A stretch of DNA of 64,000 nt, from NCBI GenBank assembly GCA_052246295.1, contig JBQQCO010000004.1. One strand, written 5' to 3'. Origin of the DNA: Piscibacillus sp052246295 (lineage in GTDB: Bacteria > Bacillota > Bacilli > Bacillales > Alkalibacillaceae). The notes beneath the pieces were generated by a model, which saw nothing but the letters and a program-made list of their open reading frames with translations, was not told the DNA's origin and did not search any database. Below, piece after piece: positions 42,308-51,772 of this stretch. The translations under genes were made by a program, and so were the position numbers. Each line of letters starts with the position of its first letter. Positions within the stretch are counted from its first letter, which is position 1.

Positions 42308-43315
42308 ATGTTTTCGAACGCAGAAATTGGAATCGACTTAGGAACAGCAAACCTTTTAATATATAGTAAAAATAAAGGCATTGTATACAATGAACCATCA
42401 GTTGTAGCTATTGATACTCATACTCGTAAAGTGTTAGCTGTTGGTAATGAAGCAAAAGAAATGATCGGTAAGACACCAGCAAATATTACATCTATTCGCC
42501 CATTGAAAGATGGTGTCATTGCTGACTACGAAGTAACATCACAAATGTTAAATGTAATGTTGAAAAAAGTAAGTAAACGTTTAGGCATGTCAATGCGTAA
42601 ACCAAATGTAATTGTGTGTGCGCCAACAGGTTCAACATCAGTTGAGCGTCGTGCAATTGATAATGCCATTAAAGATTATGGCGCGAAACAAGTACACATT
42701 ATTGAGGAGCCTGTTGCTGCAGCAGTAGGTGCTGGACTTCCAGTAGACGAGCCTATATCTAACGTTGTTGTAGATATTGGTGGCGGAACAAGTGAAGTTG
42801 CTATTATCTCATTTGGTGGTGTTGTATCAGCTAATTCCATCCGTACCGGCGGGGATCACATGGATATTGCAATCATTCAACATGTTCGTAAACACTACAA
42901 TGTATTAATTGGTGAACGCACAGCTGAAAACATTAAGATCGAAATCGGTTATGCATTGATCGATCATGATGTAAAAGAAATGGAAATCCGTGGCCGTGAT
43001 TTAGTCACAGGTTTACCTAAGACCATCACATTAAACTCTAAGGAAATCCAAGATGCTCTTAGAGAACCATTAGAATCCATCTTAGAAGCTGTCCGTACGA
43101 CACTTGAAAACTGCCCACCTGAACTAAGTGGTGATATCGTAGACCACGGAATAATGCTTACTGGTGGCGGGGCATTATTACAAGGCATGAAAGATTGGTT
43201 AGCATCAGAAATTGATGTTCCTGTTCATGTTGCTGAAAATCCACTTGAGTGTGTGGCAATCGGTACAGGTAAATCATTACACTTAATTCATAAATTACAA
43301 AAAGCAGCGAAGTAA
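42308..43315 (+). CDS. mreBH: MreB-like cytoskeletal protein, probably MreBH
   Basis: A 335-residue bacterial actin that guides lateral wall synthesis. The phosphate 1 motif IGIDLGTANLLIYSK, connect 1, phosphate 2 VVVDIGGGTSEVAII and the adenosine motif IMLTGGGALLQGM are intact. The gene stands alone instead of with mreC and mreD, and the N terminus MFSNAEIGIDLGTAN fits MreBH better than MreB or Mbl. GGAGG precedes the ATG. Paralogue assignment is by resemblance. Confidence 0.82.
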   Translation: MFSNAEIGIDLGTANLLIYSKNKGIVYNEPSVVAIDTHTRKVLAVGNEAKEMIGKTPANITSIRPLKDGVIADYEVTSQMLNVMLKKVSKRLGMSMRKPNVIVCAPTGSTSVERRAIDNAIKDYGAKQVHIIEEPVAAAVGAGLPVDEPISNVVVDIGGGTSEVAIISFGGVVSANSIRTGGDHMDIAIIQHVRKHYNVLIGERTAENIKIEIGYALIDHDVKEMEIRGRDLVTGLPKTITLNSKEIQDALREPLESILEAVRTTLENCPPELSGDIVDHGIMLTGGGALLQGMKDWLASEIDVPVHVAENPLECVAIGTGKSLHLIHKLQKAAK

Positions 43316-43321
43316 TTAGAA

Positions 43322-43515
43322 AAGCGCATGCGCCCGATTAACCACGCAGTGCGCCGACTAACTTCGGCAGAGTCCTGCGGCCAACGCCGGCACTAGAACG
43401 TCCAGTTCGTCGCTGACCGACTAAACTGAGATAAAGGAAACACGACAAGCGAAGCGAGTCGATGTTGACTTATCGTAGGTTTAGACGGGAAATCACCCAG
43501 TGGTTGGGCGCTATG
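43322..43515. repeat. GC-rich dispersed repeat E with terminal inverted repeats
   Basis: The ends GCGCATGCGCCCGATTAACCAC and GTGGTTGGGCGCTATGCGC are inverted repeats. The interior is GC-rich compared with the surroundings and contains GGCCAACGCC, CACTAGAACGTCC and TCGTCGC, the same module as in dispersed repeats C and D. Repeats of this GCGC...GCGC type are widespread in Bacillaceae intergenic DNA. Confidence 0.75.
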
Positions 43516-43579
43516 CGCTAGACAACGCTACACAAACTTAATATAACAAAGCTTATAATTAATTCCTAGCTTTATAAGT

Positions 43580-43624
43580 AAAAGGTTTGGACGAACATCA
43601 GTTAATCGTCCAAACCTTTTTATT
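43580..43624. terminator. bidirectional terminator
   Basis: AAAAGGTTTGGACGA and TCGTCCAAACCTTTT pair perfectly, between mreBH (plus) and the DUF1206 gene (minus). Confidence 0.85.
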
Positions 43625-43629
43625 TCACT

Positions 43630-44454
43630 TTAATATTTCCCAATCCCCATATGCTGATAGCGTCCTCGAGCAAATTGATAAATTCCATATAGAAATAGCC
43701 CAAGCGCTGAGGCTCCTAATAATGCTTGTCCAAATGGTTCTTGCGCAACTTCTTTCAGGGCACCATCTAATCCTTTTGCTTGATCAGAATCAGACGTATA
43801 AGCTGTTTGGATAAAAAACCAACCTACTAACGCAAGGAAAAAACCTCTTGCCAAAAGCCCCAAACGACCTGATTGACGTGCAACTTTGCGCTCGTGGCTT
43901 GACATATTTTCTACATGAAATCGATTCATGAATTTAGTTGTTAAACCTGTGTATGCTTCATTAAGTCCATATATGATAATGACGCCACCAACAATTCCGA
44001 TGATCCATTGTCCAAATGGTTGTTGTAGAAGTTGGGCAGAAATTGTCTGCTCAGAATTCCCACTACTGCCTCCATTACCAGCGTTCATAGCCAATTTTAA
44101 TGCACTGTAAGTCAGACTCATATAAGCAAGCGCAATGACGAAACTGGCTCCACGTGAGACTAGCCCTTTATTTAATGGGTCTTTCATGACTTTTACAATC
44201 AACCAAGATATATAAAAGATAAGACCCACACCAATTAACCACAACAGCACTTCACCAAACGGTATCGATGCAAGTGATTGTAACATTCCTTGTGTTCCAT
44301 CAGTGTTACCACCCATTCCGAGTGCTGCTAAAAGGGATAGTAAACCTACCACGACAAAGACAATTCCTTTGGCCACATAACCAACACGAGCAAGTCGCCT
44401 TAGCCAAGGTTTAATATCTTGCTTCGTTTTTAACTTTGAATTATTACCTCCCAT
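43630..44454 (-). CDS. DUF1206 family membrane protein
   Basis: A 274-residue protein with about six helices arranged as three repeats of a two-helix unit. Each repeat starts near a basic ARxGYxAKG-like motif (LARVGYVAKGIVF, LVSRGASFVIALAY, RLGLLARGFFLAL). This is the DUF1206 architecture, of unknown function. The ATG at 44454 gives an eight-base distance from AAAGGGG. A ~350-base gap without genes follows upstream. Confidence 0.8.
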   Translation of the reverse strand: MGGNNSKLKTKQDIKPWLRRLARVGYVAKGIVFVVVGLLSLLAALGMGGNTDGTQGMLQSLASIPFGEVLLWLIGVGLIFYISWLIVKVMKDPLNKGLVSRGASFVIALAYMSLTYSALKLAMNAGNGGSSGNSEQTISAQLLQQPFGQWIIGIVGGVIIIYGLNEAYTGLTTKFMNRFHVENMSSHERKVARQSGRLGLLARGFFLALVGWFFIQTAYTSDSDQAKGLDGALKEVAQEPFGQALLGASALGLFLYGIYQFARGRYQHMGIGKY

Positions 44455-44804
44455 TGCCAAGCCCCTTTCGATCGTGGAGAAATAATGTTTATTCCCTGAA
44501 CGATTTAATAAGAAACTTGTAAGTGAAGAAGCTTTTAGTAAAGTTTTTCTTTCAGAGGTACCTCCAGCAGAAACACTTACAATTTCAAATGAGAATTCAG
44601 ATTAATTAGAAAAATATGTAAAATAAATATAGGAATATAAAAGGTTGTGAACAATTGTACTTAAGCCAACATGCTTTCATTATATATATCATTCTGATTA
44701 ATTCTATTGATGACTCTCCGCGTTTCTTATAAGTAAAATATTTATTTACGAAAAAGCGTACTTAATATTTGAGGCGTTAGTTGAAGAAGAAAATCCATGC
44801 TAAA
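44455..44804. other. non-coding gap upstream of the DUF1206 gene
   Basis: AT-rich DNA between the DUF1206 start and dispersed repeat D. I find no convincing gene, repeat or RNA fold apart from a short GAGGTACCTCC palindrome near 44556. Confidence 0.5.
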
Positions 44805-45185
44805 GAGGCTGGGACAAAAGAAAAGTAGCTTAACAAAAAACGAATATTGAGTTTTATTAGCGTAGTCAAAATGCGCAGACTTCTGGTCGGCTAAAAACGG
44901 CCACGTCCTATGGCCAACGCCGACACTAGACCGTCCAGGTCGTCGCAGAACAGCACGAGCTGAGGGGCCACAGGATGTGGGTCAGTTCGGCGTTGCAACA
45001 TGGATGTTGCGTATTTAGCCGAACATCCTTAAACTCCGAACGAAAGTGAGTTTGGGGAAGTTGAAGCCGTGCCTGCGGAAAGCGAAGCATTTTGACGTAG
45101 CTAAAAATTGAAGACGAATATTAGGAGTAACTTGACCCCTAATATTCGTCTTCTCTAAGGATAAGATATCTTTTGTCCCAGCCTC
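44805..45185. repeat. dispersed structured repeat, copy D (long form)
   Basis: Terminal inverted repeats GAGGCTGGGACAAAAG (44805) and CTTTTGTCCCAGCCTC (ends 45185) are perfect over 16 bases. Inner inverted ends GTCAAAATGC/GCATTTTGAC and both extra modules of copy C are present; the CGAATATTAGG/CCTAATATTCG hairpin is near the right end. It is the best-preserved copy and gives the boundaries of the family. Confidence 0.88.
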
Positions 45186-45254
45186 CGTTTTGTCTGATTT
45201 CTAATCTGAATTTATTTTCTTGGTGATTATAACTGCGATATAACGTTTGAACCT

Positions 45255-46151
45255 TTAGGTCATTTTTCTTTTCTTAAAATTCACGTTTACCATAATCACA
45301 CCCACAACAACCAATACTCCACCTAGAATTTGAGCTGATACGACTTCTTCATTTAAGAATATAATCGCCCCGATCGTTGTGAAAAACGGTAATAAATTCA
45401 AAAACACACTCGATAATGATGGGCCTAAATCTGATACCGCTTGATTCCATAACACTAAGGCTATAAAAGATGGAAAAATACCTAAATATAATAGTCCAGA
45501 CCAGTTACTTGTTTGTGTAATCTGTGCAGGAAATCCTAACACGAACCACTCAACCAACACAGCTGGTACTAAAATAACAACTCCAAGTCCGACCATAGCT
45601 AGCGTCCCACCAAAGATTGGAAACTTATGGTTATGCTGTTTAACAATTAAGGTATAGAACGCCCAAATGATGACAGCTAGTAACATCGTTAAATCACCAA
45701 TGTTAAAGTTCAATTGAAGCAATCGCTCTATTGAACCAGACGTTAACACCCATAACGCTCCAATAAATGATACAACTGTCCCAATGATATGCTTCGGTTT
45801 TAAGTTTTCCTTTAATATTAAATACGATAATACCATTGCAAAGGCAGGTGTCGTCGCCTCAACAATTCCGGCGTTAGTAGATGTCGTAAAGTTCAGTGAT
45901 AAATACACCAGAACATTAAAAGTTGTAATCCCCGTTAACGCAATCCCAACAAGTGGCCAGAAATTCTCACGCCAAATCTTATAATAGTAACGAAACTGTT
46001 TAATTCCAAATGGCAGAACGACTAAGAATGCGATTAGAGTTCTAAAAAAAGCAATTGTTATAGGTGGTAATTCATTTATAGCTTTTCCTACAATTAAGTT
46101 ACCTGAGAAGATCATAACAGTGATGAGTAAAAATATGTATGAACGAATCAC
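45255..46151 (-). CDS. EamA/DMT-family transporter
   Basis: A 298-residue ten-helix drug/metabolite transporter with two EamA repeats (about residues 5-140 and 150-290). The typical ends LKENLKPKHIIGTVVSFIGA and FLNEEVVSAQILGGVLVVVGV close the two halves. Substrate unknown; some relatives export amino acids or import cofactors. It is adjacent to but separate from the thiamin operon. Confidence 0.85.
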   Translation of the reverse strand: MIRSYIFLLITVMIFSGNLIVGKAINELPPITIAFFRTLIAFLVVLPFGIKQFRYYYKIWRENFWPLVGIALTGITTFNVLVYLSLNFTTSTNAGIVEATTPAFAMVLSYLILKENLKPKHIIGTVVSFIGALWVLTSGSIERLLQLNFNIGDLTMLLAVIIWAFYTLIVKQHNHKFPIFGGTLAMVGLGVVILVPAVLVEWFVLGFPAQITQTSNWSGLLYLGIFPSFIALVLWNQAVSDLGPSLSSVFLNLLPFFTTIGAIIFLNEEVVSAQILGGVLVVVGVIMVNVNFKKRKMT

Positions 46152-46197
46152 GTCTTACCACCTCCGCCTACCACTATACTACTTTTTCACGCAAAAA

Positions 46198-46226
46198 CAA
46201 AAGCGACCTAAATTGGTCGCTTATAA
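46198..46226 (-). terminator. terminator of the thiamin operon
   Basis: AAGCGACC and GGTCGCTT pair with a five-base loop, overlapping the thiE stop, followed on the minus strand by TTGTTTTT. Confidence 0.8.
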
Positions 46227-46838
46227 CTTTTGAACCGTTTCAAAAATATGGTCAGATTTAGTGATTGCAGAAATAACGGATACACCGTCAGCTCCTGCAT
46301 TCATGACTTCGATGGAATTGGATTCGTTAATACCACCAATTCCAACAATCGGCAGGTTAGGATATTCATTTCTAAGATACTGAATCCACTTTACACTAAC
46401 TGGTTTTTTCGCATCTTCTTTAGTTACAGTACCAAATATAGGTCCTGCCCCTACATAATCTATTAGATGAATGGGACTCTTTTTGAGTTCATCGATATTT
46501 GAAACAGAGAGCCCTATTATTTTATAAGGAAATTTCTTTCGAACCTTTTTAACCGTTTCATCATCTTGACCTACATGTATGCCATCCGCATCAAGTAGAT
46601 CAACTAACTCAACGTCATCATTAACGATAAACGGCACACTATATTTTCTACATATTTGTCTCAAGTCTTGACCGAGCTTAATTTTTTCTCTGCCGGATAA
46701 AGATCCTTCCCCCTTTTCACGATACTGAAGCATCGTAATGCCTGCTTCAATGGCTTCTAATAAAATTTCTCTAGGATCCCGGTGGCAATTTTGACTTCCC
46801 ATAATAAAATACTTTCTTAGAAGCTCGCGATTCATCAT
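46221..46838 (-). CDS. thiE: thiamine-phosphate synthase
   Basis: A 205-residue TIM-barrel enzyme joining HMP-PP and thiazole phosphate to thiamin phosphate. Visible are the N-terminal YFIMGSQNC, TMLQYREKG (diphosphate contact), VNDDVELVDLLDADGIHVGQDD, GPIFGTVTKED and VGIGGI segments. It overlaps thiM by four bases and is last in the operon. The lack of thiC and thiG in the window points to salvage. Confidence 0.92.
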   Translation of the reverse strand: MMNRELLRKYFIMGSQNCHRDPREILLEAIEAGITMLQYREKGEGSLSGREKIKLGQDLRQICRKYSVPFIVNDDVELVDLLDADGIHVGQDDETVKKVRKKFPYKIIGLSVSNIDELKKSPIHLIDYVGAGPIFGTVTKEDAKKPVSVKWIQYLRNEYPNLPIVGIGGINESNSIEVMNAGADGVSVISAITKSDHIFETVQKL

Positions 46839-47608
46839 GAACCCCTTTCTAATCGACTTATATCGTAAGACAGCGCATCTATAAAATGAGATAAAAATGT
46901 TCCAGGCCCTGTGACTTCTGAAAGTCGACTAGTATATTCAGCAGCTAAGCCATAAAAATGAACAGCAGAATATAGTTGTTCATCAAGATCTCCCTCTACC
47001 GTAATACATGCTGTAATGATAGATCCTAACAAACATCCTGCGCCCGTTATTTTTGCTAAAAACTCACTTCCCGTATCATTGATTTGCGTCCCTTTTGAAG
47101 TGACTATAACATCTTGTTGACCAGTCAATACGATTGGACAGCCGTATTTTTCAAATGCTCCCTGCGCAACGTCAACCACATTCCCTGATCCAGTAGCATC
47201 TACTCCTTTTGCTTCCCAATTAACTTCAGCAAAATAAGCAATCTCAGCAGCATTACCTTTTATAACAGTAGGTGTTACTTCCTTTAACAATTGGCGAATG
47301 TATTCTCTTCGAAACTCGCTTACTCCCACTCCTACAGGATCCAATACAATTGGAAAACCTTTTTCATTTGCTCTTTTACCCGCTGTTAACATGGATTTAT
47401 AATCATTCTCCACAGCTGTTCCAATATTGAGTAATAACCCATCTGCCACATCTACTATTTCACTAACTTCTTTAGATTCTTTCGCCATAATCGGCGTTCC
47501 ACCAAAGGCTAGTAACCCATTTGCGCTAAAATTCATCACAACTTGGTTCGTAATATGATGAATAAGTGGACCTTTCTTACGAACAGAATCAATGACGCTC
47601 GAGATCAT
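46835..47608 (-). CDS. thiM: hydroxyethylthiazole kinase
   Basis: A 257-residue ribokinase-fold enzyme that phosphorylates the thiazole alcohol from salvage. The substrate region PLIHHITNQVVMNFSANGLLAFG and the catalytic Cys region ITGAGCLLGS near residue 198 are intact. The ATG at 47608 after GGGAGGGG overlaps thiD by 20 bases; the longer reading into thiD is discarded. Confidence 0.93.
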   Translation of the reverse strand: MISSVIDSVRKKGPLIHHITNQVVMNFSANGLLAFGGTPIMAKESKEVSEIVDVADGLLLNIGTAVENDYKSMLTAGKRANEKGFPIVLDPVGVGVSEFRREYIRQLLKEVTPTVIKGNAAEIAYFAEVNWEAKGVDATGSGNVVDVAQGAFEKYGCPIVLTGQQDVIVTSKGTQINDTGSEFLAKITGAGCLLGSIITACITVEGDLDEQLYSAVHFYGLAAEYTSRLSEVTGPGTFLSHFIDALSYDISRLERGS

Positions 47609-48404
47609 ACGACCCCTCCCTAATTCCCCAATGGTTTGTTGGTCCGTTGCCATGTCCTAACGGGAATGAATATTTTAAAGCCGCCGTCACAAATTGTTTC
47701 GCAGACTCAATTGAAGTCAATAATAGCTTTCCTTGTGCCAAAAGAGCAGTAATGGCAGCAGAATAGGTACATCCAGTCCCATGTGTGCTCGTTGTATTAA
47801 TTCTATTAGAAGTAAACTTATAAAACTCTTCACCATTGTATAGCCAATCTGTTGGCTCACCCTCTAAATGACCACCTTTGATTAGAGCGGCTGAGGCCCC
47901 TAATTCGTGAACAAATATTTTAGCAGCCACTTTCATATCGTCCATACTAGTAATACTAGTTTCTGTTAGATATTCAGCCTCAGGGATATTCGGTGTAATA
48001 ACGGTTGACAAAGGAATTAAATAGTCTCTAAGATATTCTCTAGCATTTTCATCTATTAAAACATCCCCACTCGTGGCTACCATGACTGGATCTAGAACAT
48101 AGTAGATCTCTTGGCTTTTCAAACGATGGTAAATAATTCTCATCATCTCTTCTGTTGCAATCATCCCTGTTTTAAAAGCATCAACGGGTATGTCTGTTAA
48201 AACAGAATCTAGTTGTTCTTCGATAAAATCAACGGGCAAGTGATGGACACTTTGAACGCCTGTCGTATTTTGAGCAACAACTGATGTAATAACCGACATC
48301 CCATAAGTTTGTAACTCTTGAAAGGTTTTTAAGTCAGCTTGTATGCCTGCTCCTCCAGAAGGGTCTGTTCCTGCAATGGTTAATACAGTCGATACTTGTT
48401 TCAT
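47589..48404 (-). CDS. thiD: hydroxymethylpyrimidine/phosphomethylpyrimidine kinase
   Basis: A 271-residue kinase giving HMP-PP for thiamin synthesis. TIAGTDPSGGAGIQADLKTF at the N terminus and HGTGCTYSAAI with the catalytic Cys near residue 213 identify ThiD. It overlaps tenA by four bases. Supplies ThiE together with ThiM. Confidence 0.93.
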   Translation of the reverse strand: MKQVSTVLTIAGTDPSGGAGIQADLKTFQELQTYGMSVITSVVAQNTTGVQSVHHLPVDFIEEQLDSVLTDIPVDAFKTGMIATEEMMRIIYHRLKSQEIYYVLDPVMVATSGDVLIDENAREYLRDYLIPLSTVITPNIPEAEYLTETSITSMDDMKVAAKIFVHELGASAALIKGGHLEGEPTDWLYNGEEFYKFTSNRINTTSTHGTGCTYSAAITALLAQGKLLLTSIESAKQFVTAALKYSFPLGHGNGPTNHWGIREGSYDLERH

Positions 48405-49087
48405 ACTGACACCTCACTTGATTCAGACCAGTTTTCACACGTATAAGACATTTCCCAAAACTTTAATTCTAGTTCACAACTTTTACGAAACGCTTCTTTG
48501 ATTAATACTTTTTCATCTTCATCAGCTAATTCAGCTAATGAGTCTAAGCGGTTTCTTAAATTTTGAATTAAATCCTTAAGATCTTCTCGATCATAGAAGC
48601 TAATCCATTCATAAAAAGGGTGGTCCTCATTAATGTCAACTTTTTGTTTTAAATCTAATGCGATTTCATAATACGTCCACGGACAAGGTAATAGTGCCGA
48701 ATAAATTTCAGCCAATGACCCGTTTTGTGCATGGAACAACATGTGCTTTATATAGTGATCTGCAGTTGGAGGTAACGGATAATTTTGTAACGACTCATAT
48801 TCTACATTCGCATAGTTACAGAAGTTATGATGTGGATGCGTTTCATCATTTAAAATAAAATTTATTTGATCATTAAAAAACTGAAAATCACTCCGACGTT
48901 TTGATTTAACCATTGCCAAAGCGTAAACTTTAATAAATGAATTTAAATACTCATAATCCGCTTTAATATAATGCTTCACTGCTTCAACTGGGACATCACC
49001 GTTTCCAATTCCTTTTACAAAAGGATGGTTAAATATCCCCTTAAATAAATCATCATTTTCATGCCTTAATTGTTCTGTAAAGCTCAT
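48401..49087 (-). CDS. tenA: thiaminase II / aminopyrimidine aminohydrolase
   Basis: A 228-residue TenA helical protein that releases HMP from degraded thiamin. The catalytic Cys lies in LLPCPWTYYEI near residue 137, and HPFVKGIGNG and DYEYLNSFIKVYALA belong to the active-site helices. The Cys-type TenA_C is adapted to salvage of base-degraded thiamin. It overlaps thiW by one base. Confidence 0.93.
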   Translation of the reverse strand: MSFTEQLRHENDDLFKGIFNHPFVKGIGNGDVPVEAVKHYIKADYEYLNSFIKVYALAMVKSKRRSDFQFFNDQINFILNDETHPHHNFCNYANVEYESLQNYPLPPTADHYIKHMLFHAQNGSLAEIYSALLPCPWTYYEIALDLKQKVDINEDHPFYEWISFYDREDLKDLIQNLRNRLDSLAELADEDEKVLIKEAFRKSCELELKFWEMSYTCENWSESSEVSV

Positions 49088-49596
49088 TAAGCTGCCTCCT
49101 CATGTTTTTCGTTTACAACCCTTTTGATCTGGCCGTTAAGTCTTGTAATTAACACAAGCCCAATAATAGCTCCAGGAACACAACTGACTAAGAATACTGG
49201 TATGAAAAACAAAGCACCTGATGCACTGTCCATCAAGAAATTAGCAATAGGAAACGATAATAAAGCACCTATCACACCAGTACCTACAATCTCACCAATA
49301 GCTGCCCATCCTTTTTTCTTAAATCGGTTATATAGAATTCCTGCCAAAAAGGCTCCGATCATCCCACCTGGAAATGCTAGTAACGTACCTAGTCCTAGTA
49401 GATTTCGGATTAATGCCATAAGAAAAGCTATTAAAACAGCCGGGCCAGTTCCGAGAGAGATGGCTGCCATAACATTAATGGCATGTTGCACTGGATAAGC
49501 TCTGGCGACTCCTGCTGGAAACCAGATAAATTGTGAGCCAACGATTCCAATGGCTATAAAAGCAGCCATGACAGTTAACTTACGAGTGTTGTTCAT
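49087..49596 (-). CDS. thiW: ECF transporter substrate-binding protein ThiW
   Basis: A 169-residue membrane S component of a group-II energy-coupling-factor transporter, predicted to import the thiazole moiety. About five or six helices; the first ends in AIGIVGSQFIWFPAGVARAYP with an Ala-rich helix 1 that docks on EcfT. The energising EcfA/A'/T genes are not here and would be shared from elsewhere. AGGGAGGTG precedes the ATG. It is the first gene after the TPP riboswitch. Confidence 0.9.
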   Translation of the reverse strand: MNNTRKLTVMAAFIAIGIVGSQFIWFPAGVARAYPVQHAINVMAAISLGTGPAVLIAFLMALIRNLLGLGTLLAFPGGMIGAFLAGILYNRFKKKGWAAIGEIVGTGVIGALLSFPIANFLMDSASGALFFIPVFLVSCVPGAIIGLVLITRLNGQIKRVVNEKHEEAA

Positions 49597-49640
49597 CTAT
49601 TTCACCTCCCTAGCGATGCTACTAAGGGCATAATGGACAT

Positions 49641-49800
49641 AAAAAACGCCAGGGCCATAATATAGGACCTGACGTTAGACGACATACTAAGTCATACGTA
49701 TCTACTTCCCTACGCTGGTATTAACCAGATCAGGTCCTTAAGAGTTAGAAGCATGCGTGCTTCCTCTCAGCCCACGAACATTGGGCACCCCTAGTAGTGC
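49641..49800 (-). promoter_or_regulatory. TPP riboswitch with intrinsic terminator
   Basis: On the minus strand the aptamer runs from CTAGGGGTGCC (ending 49793) through GGGCTGAGAGG and ACCTGATCTGG to TACCAGCGTAGGGAAG (about 49703). The expression platform CGTCAGGTCC/GGCCCTGGCG with six T (49641-49674) can end transcription. Its first arm can pair with GGACCTGA in the aptamer's 3' part. Thiamin pyrophosphate should therefore shut off the thiW-to-thiE operon. Confidence 0.95.
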
Positions 49801-49861
49801 ATCATTTTCAATTTTTATAATTTTACTTTAACAAAGAACATTTTATCTGTCACGTTTAATT

Positions 49862-50638
49862 TTAATATTGACTCAATAGTCCTTTTTCCATCGCTAATTT
49901 CTCTGCTCTAAGATAAATAAATATACCTAATATCAAATAGAAAACAGAGTTTAAAATTAGCGCTGTGTAATCCAAAGCTGTAAAATCTACCCACGTGTAG
50001 CCGTGAATCATGACATGTCGGACCATATCAATGCCTTTAACAAACGGTGCAAACACTAAATATGGCGCGACTGAAATTGGCACGAACGCTAATCCCATCA
50101 AGATAAACTGAAGGATATTTAAGAAGGACTGGATCTGTTTAATAATAATTGCAAGGCCCGCGAGCATAAAGCCAACACCAATCATTCCCAAGGTTGTCAC
50201 AATGAAGATTGGAAGAACCACATCCAACCTAAAAATGAGCCACTCATCTGCTGTCCACATAGAAAGTACTAATAAGACAGACACAATGATCCCGTAGATG
50301 ACTAAATTAGATACAATGCGCGCTAATAAAACCTTCCACATGCCTAAAGGTGACATATACAATTGCTCTAATGTTCCTCTTTGAGCTTCCATTAGTATGA
50401 CATACCCTAAATCTTGCATAATCGTTAACATGAAGAACCAAATGACGTAGTTTACGATGACATATTGAACATTTGTTTCAATTTGTTGAGGATCTCCAAT
50501 GACGTGAATTCCTAACAACATAGCTAAGAAGATAAAATAAAAGGTAAAAATCATAGATATTGTATTAGGGTAATAACGTTTTAGTTCAATATATTCCTTT
50601 GCTAGATTCGCTCTAGTGAGATGCCACAGCTGAGTCAT
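49862..50638 (-). CDS. ABC-2 type permease
   Basis: A 258-residue permease with about six helices and a cytoplasmic N-terminal region (LWHLTRANLAKEYIELKRYYPN). It contains the coupling segment MEAQRGTLEQLYMSPLG near residue 85, typical of ABC-2 exporters. It overlaps the ATPase gene by 26 bases. Substrate unknown. Confidence 0.82.
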   Translation of the reverse strand: MTQLWHLTRANLAKEYIELKRYYPNTISMIFTFYFIFLAMLLGIHVIGDPQQIETNVQYVIVNYVIWFFMLTIMQDLGYVILMEAQRGTLEQLYMSPLGMWKVLLARIVSNLVIYGIIVSVLLVLSMWTADEWLIFRLDVVLPIFIVTTLGMIGVGFMLAGLAIIIKQIQSFLNILQFILMGLAFVPISVAPYLVFAPFVKGIDMVRHVMIHGYTWVDFTALDYTALILNSVFYLILGIFIYLRAEKLAMEKGLLSQY

Positions 50639-51587
50639 GGTTATTACCCTCCTTTATTAACTGCATAAACACTTGCTCAAAATCAACAGTTGTGCGGTCA
50701 ATTTTTTCGATTTTCGTTTGTTCACTTTTTAAAATATCCATAATTAAATATAGGTCGTCTTCTTTTTCTAACGTCACGTTGATTTCATTCTCAATAATAT
50801 TAACAATTAGGAAATGATTTTCGATTGCCATGATTTGTTGGTTAGTTAATTCATCTTCCACCGTAAAACAATACGCTCTAGTCTCAAATAATTTAATCAG
50901 TCCTTCAACCTTTTCATCCGCAATGACTTTACCACCATTGATAATGACCGCTCGATCGCAGATTTCCTGTACAATCGGCATGTCGTGAGTGCTAATAATA
51001 ATTGTTTTGCCTTGCTCATTCACAATTTTTTTAAGCAATTCTCTAACTTCATAGCTCGTTTCGACATCTAGACCTAACGTCGGTTCGTCTAATAAAATCA
51101 CATCAGTACCCGGAAGTAATGCAATCGCAATCGCGAGCTTTTGTTGCATGCCTCGTGAAAGACTACTCACAAGTTCGTTCTCTTTCCCTTTTAGATTAAA
51201 AAACTCCAGTAATTCTTCAATTTTTCCTTGAATCGCTTTTTTGGAAATGCCTCGATTCCCAGCAAAATACTCCATGTTTTCACGAACCGTCAGTCGCCAA
51301 TAAATATTGCGGTTCCCTTCTAATACCGCTGTAATATAATTGACAGCTTTTAATCGCTCTTTGTTTGAATCAAATCCATTTATATGTACGCTTCCTCCAT
51401 TCGGTTTTAACAGGCCACAAATCGACTTGATGGTTGTCGTTTTACCAGCTCCATTTGGACCTAACAAACCTAGGATTTCACCTCGATAAACATCAAAACT
51501 GACACCATCTACAGCTTTCACTATCTCTTTTGTTTTTTTCTTTTTATAAATCTTTTCTAAACCATTAACCTCAATAATTTTCTCCAT
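50613..51587 (-). CDS. ABC transporter ATP-binding protein
   Basis: A 324-residue ATPase of the ABC-2 exporter (DrrA-like) class: Walker A GPNGAGKTTT, signature SLSRGMQQKLAIA (Gly-Gly replaced by Arg-Gly, a common variant), Walker B VILLDEPTLGLD and H-loop STHD. A C-terminal ~100-residue extension follows. The second of two close ATGs (51587) sits at the better distance from GGGGG. Partner of the downstream permease. Confidence 0.87.
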   Translation of the reverse strand: MEKIIEVNGLEKIYKKKKTKEIVKAVDGVSFDVYRGEILGLLGPNGAGKTTTIKSICGLLKPNGGSVHINGFDSNKERLKAVNYITAVLEGNRNIYWRLTVRENMEYFAGNRGISKKAIQGKIEELLEFFNLKGKENELVSSLSRGMQQKLAIAIALLPGTDVILLDEPTLGLDVETSYEVRELLKKIVNEQGKTIIISTHDMPIVQEICDRAVIINGGKVIADEKVEGLIKLFETRAYCFTVEDELTNQQIMAIENHFLIVNIIENEINVTLEKEDDLYLIMDILKSEQTKIEKIDRTTVDFEQVFMQLIKEGNNHDSAVASH

Positions 51588-51772
51588 CCTCATCCCCCTT
51601 TTGTCTTATTTCATTGTCATTATATAACAAATTTTCTGAAAAAGGTAACCTACTAGGGAATGTTTTGATATCAGACTTGAGGCTGAGGTGAAGTAATAGT
51701 TTCATCATGTAGTAGTAGATAAGTATATATGGTACAATATTATTAACAGAAAAATTGAAAGTGGGCGGTTAA

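Noticed and set aside
42308..43315. Canonical mreB of the mreBCD cell-shape operon
   Set aside because: No mreC or mreD follows; the gene stands alone with its own surroundings, so MreBH or Mbl-like is more likely.
44805..45185. Insertion sequence with a transposase
   Set aside because: Perfect terminal inverted repeats are present but the interior has no open frame that could encode a transposase; it is at most non-autonomous.
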